NCBI GenBank assembly: GCA_004195315.1
Contig: SDWL01000140.1
Coordinates: forward strand, 1-5,850
Reading direction: 5' to 3'
Source: Lutibacter sp.
GTDB lineage: Bacteria > Bacteroidota > Bacteroidia > Flavobacteriales > Flavobacteriaceae
DNA length: 5,850 bases
Shown here: piece by piece, positions 1-5,850 of the stretch
How the letters are laid out: each line of letters opens with the position of its first letter
Numbering within the stretch: the first letter of the stretch is position 1
Notes under the pieces: model-generated
Database searches by the model: none
What the model was told of the DNA's origin: nothing
Seen by the model: the letters and a program-made list of their open reading frames with translations, nothing else
Translations under genes and position numbers: made by a program

Positions 1-19
1 AGATGTGTATAAGAGACAG
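1..19 (+). other. Untrimmed Tn5/Nextera-type library adapter (mosaic end)
   Basis: The first 19 bases, AGATGTGTATAAGAGACAG, match exactly the hyperactive Tn5 mosaic end that tagmentation library kits attach to fragments. Because the match is complete and sits at the very end of the window, this is sequencing adapter left in the assembly rather than chromosome. The real genomic sequence begins at about base 20, and the gene reading into this edge is cut here artificially. Confidence 0.96.
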
Positions 20-1107
20 GTTCTAATGCGTGATTTATCAGCTTTAGGCAAATTTATAACTTCTTCTATTTTTTTTGCTAACTCTTCTGGATTTCTTTTT
101 AGAACTATCCATCCTGTTTGGTTATGAATCACGTTTTCTACTAACGCCCCACCATCAGAAACAACACAAAGTAATCCCATAGCTTGCGCTTCCAGTGTCG
201 CATTACAAAACCCTTCTGAATCGCTATACTGGATATAAATATCTACTTTTGAAAGATAATCAATAATATGTTCTTGAGAGGTACTATCTACAAGTTGTAC
301 CCGATCCGCTAATTTCAATTGATGAATGGCAAATGCAATATTCTCATATTCAGCACCCGAACCAATAATAGTGTACGTAAATGCAATCCCTTTCCCTTTT
401 AACAACGCCAAAGCTTCAAGCGTATAACTCAGTCCTTTAATCCAATGTAAACGTGCTACTGTTAAAAAATGAGGAATTTCCCTATTTTTAGGTTCAACAC
501 TTTTAAACTTTGCAATATCAATGGCAGGCGTTATGATTTGATAGGGTACATCTTCAGACAATCCAATTTTATAAGCGCTGTTTAACATATACTTGGAAAT
601 GGCATGAACTTTTGTAACATTTTTCCAAAGTAATACATAACAATTGGGATGTTTTAAAGGATAGACATCTATATCAAATCCCCTTAAACTTACTGACATT
701 TTTGCGCCAATCGTTTCCGCCACATGTTCACTTTGCAAGGCTATGGTTGCAAAGCCAAAATGCAGCCAATCTAACTCAGCCGTTAAAAGATGTACATTGT
801 TATAAATATTTTTAAGTATTTGCTTCCAAGAACGATCAAACTTCCTTTCCAATAAAATAAATTTCCGAATACGATTTAAAAATGGAAGTAGTTTTAACGT
901 TACAAACAATGCATTTATAAACTGAAAAGGTATGTTTTTTTTATAAACATAGGGTGCTTCAATTACTTTACATAGTAAAAAACTAGGGTCACTTTTTTGG
1001 ACAAAAAGCGTCACATCATAGCCCGATGTTTGCAAACCCTTTATTTTTGAAGTAAAAAAGGTTTCTGAATATGATGGTGTTGTTGCTAATACAAGTCCTA
1101 TTTTCAT
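20..1107 (-). CDS. GT4 family glycosyltransferase, WcaL/AmsK-like, 3' end missing
   Basis: This is a retaining GT-B glycosyltransferase expected to move a sugar from a nucleotide donor to a lipid-linked oligosaccharide at the cytoplasmic face of the inner membrane. Translation from the ATG at 1107 gives 362 complete codons before the adapter. The N-terminal lobe starts MKIGLVLATTPSYSETFFTS, a pattern typical of colanic-acid/amylovoran transferases of the WcaL/AmsK kind, and holds SLRGFDIDVYPLK (about residues 139-151). The donor-binding lobe shows TVARLHWIKGL (216-226), YTIIGSGAEYE (245-255) and the GT4 E-x7-E motif, E298 and E306, in SEGFCNATLEAQAMG. Family length suggests only a few tens of C-terminal residues are lost. 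The start overlaps the upstream gene's stop by 4 bp (ATGA), which supports it and implies translational coupling. The frame stays open through the adapter, but residues read from there are artificial. The exact sugar and linkage cannot be told; the GT4 assignment is firm, the WcaL/AmsK likeness is from memory. Confidence 0.93.
1104..1107 (-). other. 4-bp start/stop overlap (ATGA) coupling two GT4 genes
   Basis: Read on the minus strand, the start ATG of the downstream GT4 gene (1107-1105) overlaps the TGA stop of the upstream GT4 gene (1106-1104). The sequence before it is A/T-rich with no Shine-Dalgarno motif, so re-initiation by ribosomes finishing the upstream gene is the probable way the second protein is started. 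The arrangement shows that the two transferases share a transcript. Confidence 0.85.
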
Positions 1108-2195
1108 TTTAACATACTGAAATAAAAATTTTCATGAGTATTTATAAATTTAACAAGAGAAAAATTGTCAACCATATAGTTACGTGTTTTTTCTTCTAAC
1201 AAACTTCTTACATTTACATTCAAGTGTTTAAAATATATAATCTTCTGACATAGTGAATCCTCATTGCTTGGTTCAACTAGATTATCTTGAAACCCTTTTA
1301 AAATATCAATAATTCCAGATACTCTAGATCCAACAACTATTTTCCCCATAGCCATTGCCTCCATTAGGGCTATTGGCATCCCTTCTCCTTCATCTTTTGT
1401 TGGAATTACAAATACATCAGCCATGGCCAAATAAGGACGTACATCTAACTTTTTACCCACAAAATATACCTGATCATTGTTAAATTGTTGTTGTAACTGT
1501 TGTCCATATTCGCTACTTTCATCTCCAATAATCAGTGTTTTAATATGGCTATCATTGATTGTTTTAACAGCATTTAACAATATCTCAATTCCTTTAATGG
1601 GTACTAAATTTGCGACAGACACAATTACAAAATCATCTTTGGTAATCATAATCCCTTCAGGAGATTTATATGTTTTCTGCTTAGGATGAAAATAACGAGT
1701 ATCAACACCTAAGGGTATTTGTACGGCTTTATTCTGCATATCTGCAAAAAACTGTGTCATCATATCATTATTTATAGCTATGATTTTAGTACTCAATTTG
1801 GAACGCCAAATCCAAGCTTTATTGCCCCAACCCATCGCCTTTTTTGTATATACAAAAGGAATTCCTGACAATTTCGCTGCCAAAGGTTCTGAAAAATCAG
1901 AACTCCAATGCCAGGAATGAATAATGTCAAACTTATGTTTTGTAAAAAAAAGAATTGTTCTAAATAATCGGAAAGGAAATGTGACATAGGGTATGTAATT
2001 TATTGCGAATGGAAACAAATGAATTTTTACACCCAATTGCTCAATTTCCTTAAAAAACTCGCCTTTAGTATGAAAACAACAAATCTCAGGTTCAAACCTT
2101 TGCTTGTCTAATCCTTTTACCAAATCGTACACCACTTTTCCACTGCCAGCAGTATCAAAATTTGGAATTGTATATAGTATTTTTATTTTCTTCAT
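1104..2195 (-). CDS. GT4 family glycosyltransferase
   Basis: This 363-residue protein is a complete GT-B fold, GT4-type glycosyltransferase, predicted to add one sugar during surface-glycan assembly on the cytoplasmic side of the inner membrane. The N-terminal lobe begins with a beta strand, KIKILYTIPNF, followed by the glycine-rich loop TAGSGKVVYDLVKGL (15-29) that fills the position of the family's GGAE loop. A basic-aromatic stretch at about 66-90 may sit against the membrane. IPLGVDTRYF (160-169) is the usual lobe linker. The donor lobe carries VSVANLVPIKGIEILLNA (192-209), LIIGDESSEYG (221-231), VYFVGKKLDV (243-252) and EGMPIALMEAMAMG, giving the E-x7-E pair E271 and E279. All landmarks are intact. 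The ATG at 2195 is the natural start: it opens directly into the first beta strand and follows an A/T-rich leader. It is the first gene after a 249-bp spacer and overlaps the next gene by 4 bp. Donor and acceptor cannot be assigned. Confidence 0.94.
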   Translation of the reverse strand: MKKIKILYTIPNFDTAGSGKVVYDLVKGLDKQRFEPEICCFHTKGEFFKEIEQLGVKIHLFPFAINYIPYVTFPFRLFRTILFFTKHKFDIIHSWHWSSDFSEPLAAKLSGIPFVYTKKAMGWGNKAWIWRSKLSTKIIAINNDMMTQFFADMQNKAVQIPLGVDTRYFHPKQKTYKSPEGIMITKDDFVIVSVANLVPIKGIEILLNAVKTINDSHIKTLIIGDESSEYGQQLQQQFNNDQVYFVGKKLDVRPYLAMADVFVIPTKDEGEGMPIALMEAMAMGKIVVGSRVSGIIDILKGFQDNLVEPSNEDSLCQKIIYFKHLNVNVRSLLEEKTRNYMVDNFSLVKFINTHENFYFSMLK

Positions 2196-2306
2196 TTCAA
2201 TTGGTATAAATATACTTTAATTTTGAAATTTTTGAGAGCTTAATTGAAATAGTTTTTTATCTATTTTAATGAAGTTAGTTGCACAATGTCACAATTATAC
2301 TTCATA

Positions 2307-2423
2307 GTCAGTCTTAGCCTATCGAAGACTTTTTAGCTTCCTCAAGGTAAGTATGTGGAAATCTCATGAAGTGCAGTTACAAAGTAACAGATTACTTCTT
2401 CGTTTCCCATTCTTGTAATGACG
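2307..2423 (-). repeat. Eroded composite of dispersed intergenic repeats, flavobacterial style
   Basis: Within the 249-bp spacer 2196-2444, two stretches read on the minus strand resemble dispersed intergenic repeats I remember from flavobacterial genomes. The first runs from CGTCATTAC (2423-2415) to GAAGAAGTAATCT (about 2401-2389) and resembles elements with CGTCATTACGAGG and GAAGTAATCT cores. The second, TCTTCGATAGGCTAAGACTG (2328-2309), resembles elements of the TCTTCGACAGGCTCAGACTG type. Between them are a perfect 5-bp palindrome with a 3-base loop, GTTAC-AAA-GTAAC (2376-2388), and a 6-bp inverted repeat, AGTCTT/AAGACT (2310-2315 and 2325-2330). Both copies look diverged. No convincing gene or strong terminator is present. 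The similarity is recalled, not searched; the small inverted repeats are directly visible. Confidence 0.5.
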
Positions 2424-2444
2424 TACTATTTTAGTAATACAATA

Positions 2445-3833
2445 TCAATCATGATTAAATTTCTGATTAAACAAAGCCAACGTTAACAGCATACTTACGG
2501 GATGTGCATAGTTAACCTTATCCTTCTCTTTAAAATTAGTATAAAATTGCTGTATCACTTTTAACGGTATCATAGCACTCAAATCAGATTCAAACAACCA
2601 TTTTTTCAACTGTGTATCATTCTCTTTTCCTAAGAATTGTAATTCCCAATTCCGCTGTACATACGGTTTTCCTAACATTCCTTTTATTTCTCTTCCAATT
2701 TTATTAACAACCCTATAAGGAAGGTTCAACGGCATTTTATTCAAATGATAATTCGTTAAATTAAAGGGCTGTTGCTCTTGCCATGTGATTTTTGCCAAAT
2801 CTGGTGCATTTTGTTTGATATATTCAATTTGCAATTGTCTATTATTTAAATAGGCTTCAGGAATCGTACATATAAATTCACACATCCTGTTATCATAATA
2901 AGGCAATTCAATTGGAGCAATTGACTCAAAAACTGATAAATTAACTGAAGTCCAACGAGGAGCCCAATATTTTGATTTAAAAGCTCTTAATTTAGCATTG
3001 GTATCTTCTATGTGTATGGTAGCTAACAAGCCTTCAAGTCTCGATGTAAAATAGCTTTTAAAATCGCCTTGTAGTTCCCAGGATTCCCAAAGTTTAGATG
3101 CCAATTCCAAGCCACCTTTTTTTAGGAGTTTACTTTGAATAACCTCAAGTACTTCGCCTTTAGATAATTGTGACAAATGCATAGAATCGAACAAAACATC
3201 ACCCCAGTGCCCTAAAGAGAAGACATCGCCCATGTTGGCATAGTCTTCATAAATTGCCATTTGCCGAGGTGCTGTAAAATCTGAATAACACTGATTAATC
3301 TCAGCTAGCTTATCAATAGAATTCCATAAATACCCTTTCGGAATAGTATACGATTTAAAATCAAAACCACAAGTCTCAGCTATCTGTTTGGCTATTTTAG
3401 TTTCATCAAAACCATTCTTAAATTGATAACTATACGAAAACACATCTGCTTCTAATACTTTTAGAGCAACGGCATGTGTTCTGCTATCTAATCCTCCAGA
3501 CAATGGTAAAATAACGTGTCGCCCTTGGCTTTGCTCCTTAATAATAGTTTCAAACAATGTTGTAAACTCCTCTAAAGCGGTGTCAAAAGAAATATCACGA
3601 GGACTATAATGCCAATTAAAATAAGAAGCTGAGGACACTAAATACTCTGAAGTATCCAAAGTATGTGTTGCACCTGCCTTTAACACCACCCTATCTTTCC
3701 AATACGTGTCTGTATCTAAAAAAAAACCTATAGCCACAAACACACAAATAGCTTCTAAATGCAACTCGTGTGGGGCGTCAACCTTGGCAAAGGTTGGTCT
3801 AATCGGAATGATAGGAGTGGTTACTGTTTTCAT
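2445..3833 (-). CDS. Asparagine-synthetase-like protein lacking the glutaminase domain
   Basis: This 462-residue protein has the ATP-pyrophosphatase (synthetase) domain of asparagine synthase B. The family activates a carboxylate as the acyl-AMP and forms an amide; homologues in glycan clusters are often thought to amidate sugar acids or act on amino-acid substituents. The PP-loop SGGLDSR is at 112-118. The second conserved segment, GHWGDVLFDS (208-217), replaces the usual GxGxDELFGGY and lacks its glutamate. PIELPYYDNRMCEFICTIPE (307-326) and the following NRQLQIEYIKQNAPDLAKI match the C-terminal helices of the family. Residues 24-75 correspond to the linker that normally joins the N-terminal class II glutaminase to the synthetase, but the glutaminase and its Cys2 nucleophile are absent; canonical AsnB is about 550-630 residues. 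An in-frame stop (3860-3858) shortly before the ATG at 3833 rules out a longer form. Free ammonia, a partner glutaminase or a different nucleophile would be required. Fold is certain, substrate unknown. The 118-bp spacer upstream holds no clear promoter or terminator. Confidence 0.88.
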   Translation of the reverse strand: MKTVTTPIIPIRPTFAKVDAPHELHLEAICVFVAIGFFLDTDTYWKDRVVLKAGATHTLDTSEYLVSSASYFNWHYSPRDISFDTALEEFTTLFETIIKEQSQGRHVILPLSGGLDSRTHAVALKVLEADVFSYSYQFKNGFDETKIAKQIAETCGFDFKSYTIPKGYLWNSIDKLAEINQCYSDFTAPRQMAIYEDYANMGDVFSLGHWGDVLFDSMHLSQLSKGEVLEVIQSKLLKKGGLELASKLWESWELQGDFKSYFTSRLEGLLATIHIEDTNAKLRAFKSKYWAPRWTSVNLSVFESIAPIELPYYDNRMCEFICTIPEAYLNNRQLQIEYIKQNAPDLAKITWQEQQPFNLTNYHLNKMPLNLPYRVVNKIGREIKGMLGKPYVQRNWELQFLGKENDTQLKKWLFESDLSAMIPLKVIQQFYTNFKEKDKVNYAHPVSMLLTLALFNQKFNHD

Positions 3834-3951
3834 AAGTAGTTCTCTAATATAAAAAAATCATTATTAATTATTAACATGTATATTAAAAACCATGATTTTA
3901 TTCTGGCATTTCTTTCAACCCTAAATTCGTGCCACAAAATATCGTTTTTTG

Positions 3952-4818
3952 TTAAATTTTCACAGACAGAAGAGATATTCTTTTAATTCTAGAATAAACT
4001 TTTTTAGGAATCACTTTTTTAACCAATATTACAAAACATCTCTTTATATGATATCCTAAGTCATTAACCCGAAGCGCATGTAATTGTGCTTCCTTTGCAA
4101 CTCTTTCTTTTTCCTTCATCATAATAGCGCTAATACTTTTCACATAAATATCATTGATAATTTGCCCTTGTACTGTCGATTCAATTTTAAATTTTTCTCC
4201 TACATCAAAATACATATTAGAATTTTGTCCCTCAAACCCTATATGTTGTATCAAACTATTTTGTACACAAAAGATCTTGACTCCTTGCTCTCTTAAATAA
4301 CCTGACCACTGCTAATCAAAATTCCCTATATCATCTAAAGAATTGAAGTGCTGAAACAATTCAAACACCCTATCTCTTATAAATAGGGTTCCAGCTGAAC
4401 CAATTGATTCTTTTAAATAAAATTCATTACCAATCATTGAATAGCTTTTATGAGAATTAGCATTAAACAGAGATAAAATCCCCTCCGTTCTATTTACCAT
4501 TTCAATACCCTTGTTAAGCCATTCACTATTAAATATAATATCAGAATCCGCATTAAAAAAATAATCATCCCCAGACTCCAAAAAGTCAGTATACATTTGA
4601 TATATATTCTTGTCTGCCTTTATATTACTCAAATTCACTTTTATAGAAACTGCCGTTGGGAATAACTTTCTTAAATAATCCTTATCATATGCCGTACTGC
4701 AGTCATCGTATATTCTAATATTGCAAACGCCCGCTAAATCTGAATCATACAAAGACTTAGCCATTATTTCTAATAACTCCTTACGGTTAAAAGTAGGAAC
4801 TCCAATTGTTACTTTCAT
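3952..4818 (-). pseudogene. GT2 family glycosyltransferase interrupted by one in-frame amber codon
   Basis: The reading frame from ATG 4818 to TAA 3952 spans 289 codons and is uninterrupted except for TAG at codon 169 (4314-4312). The first 168 residues form the nucleotide-binding part of a GT-A fold: TIGVPTFNRKELL (4-16), IYDDCS (37-42), the DxD metal site FFNADSDIIF (87-96, D91 and D93) and the acceptor segment GSAGTLFIRD (140-149). After the stop the same frame continues QWSGYLREQG, then QHIGFEGQNSN (191-201), the end of the catalytic domain in related enzymes, and finally a basic tail (about 255-288) that may touch the membrane. Related proteins, as I recall them, have a tryptophan after the aspartate at this place, so TGG to TAG is the likely change. 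The 168-residue product would lack the last catalytic segment and is probably inactive. It could instead be a base-calling error, a recent null mutation or a suppressed stop. The 87-bp spacer upstream separates it from the preceding transferase. Sugar specificity is unknown. Confidence 0.88.
4312..4314 (-). other. Premature TAG codon inside the GT2 gene
   Basis: Read on the minus strand, the codons are GAT TAG CAG TGG. The TAG is flanked on both sides by conserved glycosyltransferase sequence in the same frame, with no length change, so it is a substitution rather than a frameshift. The four intact terminal stops that can be read in the window are TGA, TGA, TAA and TAA; none is TAG. Confidence 0.9.
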
Positions 4819-4822
4819 AGTT

Positions 4823-4851
4823 TAAATCTAAGTTGAATATTATAATTACAA
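4823..4851 (-). promoter_or_regulatory. Weak candidate Bacteroidota-type promoter before the GT2 gene
   Basis: In the 87-bp spacer before the GT2 gene, the minus strand has TTG (4851-4849), an 18-base gap, then TAGATTTA (4830-4823). This is close to the Bacteroidota pattern of an upstream TTG and a downstream TAnnTTTG. The last base deviates, and the box lies only 4 bases before the start ATG, so transcription from it would give an essentially leaderless message. In such A/T-rich DNA the match may be chance. Confidence 0.18.
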
Positions 4852-4905
4852 GGTTAGAATTACAACATTTACAGAACTTCCTGATAATTTGCAGTTAACA
4901 TTCTC

Positions 4906-5817
4906 TTAATCGAAAGAATTTTCATTAATTCCAAAATATTCAAAAGTTGCTTTAATCTGCAAATCATTATTCCCTTCAAAGACATTTAAAGCATGTAAAT
5001 TTTCCTTTTGAGACTTTGGAATTTCCATAAATGACTTCATAAAATAATTTGTGAAAACAACAGAAATTTGGCTATTCATTCCATTAGCTTTCAACCATAT
5101 ATCATCTGTAATATATGCTAATCTACGAAGATTTTCTACATTCAAAAGACAGGACTTAAACATATTAGGTAGGTACATCACCCCTCCGACTCCTGTGGCA
5201 AGTAGTTTTTTAGATGGATTACTATGTCCTATTCCGTTTATTTTCCAATTTCTATAAACCTCAAATTGCCCATTAGTCACTTTTATCTCTCGAACCCGAT
5301 TAGCTATTACACAATTAGGATATTTCTTATACAATTCGGATAATTTTTCCAACATCTTATTGGGGTAAAAAATATCATCATCCACTGTCACAATAAGGTT
5401 GTTAGGGTATTTTTTAAAAGCATAAAAGTATTTAGTATGCGGTTTTAAATCTTCGCAAAATTCTATTTCCAGACCTTTTTTTGTCAAATTTAATAACGAT
5501 TCTGGAAGTTCTTCTTCCTTTTTAGGAAATTTCTCTTTTCCAAGCCACAAAATAACCTTAAGTGGCTTATAAGTTTGATTTAATATACTCTTAATCGCTA
5601 ATTCAACCAAATGTATTCTAGCCGGAAAAGAGGTCAAACTTACCACAACATTACTATTCTCATCAATTCCAATCTTTTTGTTTGACAAATGGCCATAATA
5701 GATAACCAAAGCTGATTTCAAATAACGATATAAATACCATTCCAACCTTTTACTTATGTTGTTTTTTTTATCAATGTTGAGACGTGTCAAATAATAATTG
5801 TACAAAAATTGAATCAT
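4906..5817 (-). CDS. GT-A fold glycosyltransferase, VSLTSFPARI type
   Basis: This 303-residue protein resembles a group of glycosyltransferases common in capsule and exopolysaccharide clusters, in which the GT-A domain opens with a 'VSLTSfP.RI' strand and loop. Here that is NVVVSLTSFPARIHLVELAI (56-75), followed by SILNQTYKPLKVILWLGKEKFP (77-98), LEIEFCEDLKPHTKYFYAFKKYP (116-138) and the DxD metal-binding site TVDDDIFYP (144-152, D146-D148). GVGGVMYLP (209-217) matches the acceptor-side segment, and ITDDIWLKANG (236-246) supplies acidic residues where GT-A enzymes keep the catalytic base. The first 55 residues are rich in aromatic and basic residues without a clean transmembrane helix, suggesting a peripheral membrane anchor. 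The protein is complete. The ATG at 5817 has no Shine-Dalgarno sequence, and a possible upstream frame ends by overlapping it. The donor sugar and linkage cannot be predicted. Family placement is firm; the alternative is a non-glycosyl nucleotide transferase of the same fold, which is less likely in this context. Confidence 0.92.
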   Translation of the reverse strand: MIQFLYNYYLTRLNIDKKNNISKRLEWYLYRYLKSALVIYYGHLSNKKIGIDENSNVVVSLTSFPARIHLVELAIKSILNQTYKPLKVILWLGKEKFPKKEEELPESLLNLTKKGLEIEFCEDLKPHTKYFYAFKKYPNNLIVTVDDDIFYPNKMLEKLSELYKKYPNCVIANRVREIKVTNGQFEVYRNWKINGIGHSNPSKKLLATGVGGVMYLPNMFKSCLLNVENLRRLAYITDDIWLKANGMNSQISVVFTNYFMKSFMEIPKSQKENLHALNVFEGNNDLQIKATFEYFGINENSFD

Positions 5818-5850
5818 ACTATTATGGATGTTAAATTATCTTTTTTTAAG
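5814..5850 (-). CDS. Possible 3' end of an upstream gene, 11 codons visible
   Basis: On the minus strand one frame is open from the window edge and reads LKKDNLTSIIV before a TGA at 5816-5814. This stop would overlap the start ATG of the next gene as ATGA, the same 4-bp arrangement seen between the two GT4 genes. The fragment is too short to recognise, and the other two frames carry stops, so the call rests only on the overlap geometry. It may equally be non-coding leader. Confidence 0.3.
   Translation of the reverse strand, partial: LKKDNLTSIIV

Noticed and set aside
1..19. End of a real Tn5-type transposon
   Set aside because: The match is to the engineered mosaic end at the exact contig edge, and no transposase or target duplication is visible; a library adapter is the simpler reading.
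1477..1689. Plus-strand 70-codon open frame
   Set aside because: It lies wholly inside the donor-binding lobe of the minus-strand GT4 gene, whose motifs are intact; the translation is cysteine-rich and resembles no family.
1793..1987. Minus-strand 64-codon open frame
   Set aside because: It is an alternative frame inside the GT4 gene, with no domain signal of its own.
2196..2220. Promoter before the GT4 gene (TATATTTA at about 2212-2205)
   Set aside because: The downstream box is only partial, and no TTG lies at a suitable distance upstream; in A/T-rich DNA this is not convincing.
2317..2370. Small minus-strand open frame in the spacer beginning MRFPHTYLEEAKKSS
   Set aside because: It is only 17 codons long, falls inside the repeat-like region and has no ribosome-binding or family support; translated repeats often give such spurious peptides.
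3834..3951. Terminator or promoter in the spacer between the GT2 and synthetase genes
   Set aside because: There are T-rich and A-rich runs but no GC-containing hairpin before them, and no well-spaced promoter boxes.
3952..4254. A separate 100-residue gene starting at a TTG codon
   Set aside because: It is in the same frame as the GT2 gene upstream, and the 19 codons between the amber stop and this TTG are also family-like. It is the rear part of the interrupted transferase, not an independent gene.
4084..4296. Plus-strand 70-codon open frame
   Set aside because: It is antisense to the well-supported GT2 frame; its phenylalanine- and histidine-rich translation is what A/T-rich antisense DNA gives.
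5051..5257. Plus-strand 68-codon open frame
   Set aside because: It is antisense to the GT-A transferase across its conserved acceptor segments, and shows no recognisable domain.

Overview
The window looks like a fragment of a surface-polysaccharide (exopolysaccharide, capsule or O-antigen) gene cluster from a member of the Bacteroidota, most likely the Flavobacteriaceae. The grounds are low GC, starts preceded by A/T-rich stretches with no clear Shine-Dalgarno sequence, protein styles typical of flavobacterial glycosyltransferases, and an intergenic spacer that resembles dispersed repeats I recall from flavobacterial genomes. The genus cannot be told from the sequence. Bases 1-19 are not genomic: they are the 19-base Tn5 mosaic end used as a sequencing-library adapter, so the left edge is a true contig end with untrimmed adapter.

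Every convincing gene lies on the minus strand, so transcription runs from right to left. In that order: the last 11 codons of a possible unidentified gene at the right edge; a GT-A fold glycosyltransferase of the 'VSLTSFPARI' type (5817-4906); a GT2 glycosyltransferase interrupted by one in-frame amber codon (4818-3952); an asparagine-synthetase-like enzyme without the glutaminase domain (3833-2445); a 249-bp spacer with eroded repeats; a GT4 glycosyltransferase (2195-1104); and a second GT4 enzyme of the WcaL/AmsK kind, overlapping the previous gene by 4 bp and cut by the contig end (1107 to about 20).

Together the genes fit stepwise assembly of a lipid-linked oligosaccharide on the cytoplasmic face of the inner membrane. 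Two inverting-type GT-A enzymes and two GT-B enzymes would add sugars, and the synthetase-like protein may amidate or otherwise modify a sugar acid or a substituent. No polymerase, flippase, initiating transferase or nucleotide-sugar synthesis gene is visible, so the repeat unit cannot be deduced.

The most notable points are the single nonsense codon in an otherwise intact GT2 gene, the stand-alone synthetase domain with an altered second motif, and the composite repeat-like spacer. I found no convincing evidence of a wholly new system. There are no RNA genes, CRISPR arrays, insertion sequences or clear terminators, and no gene-free stretch exceeds 300 bases.
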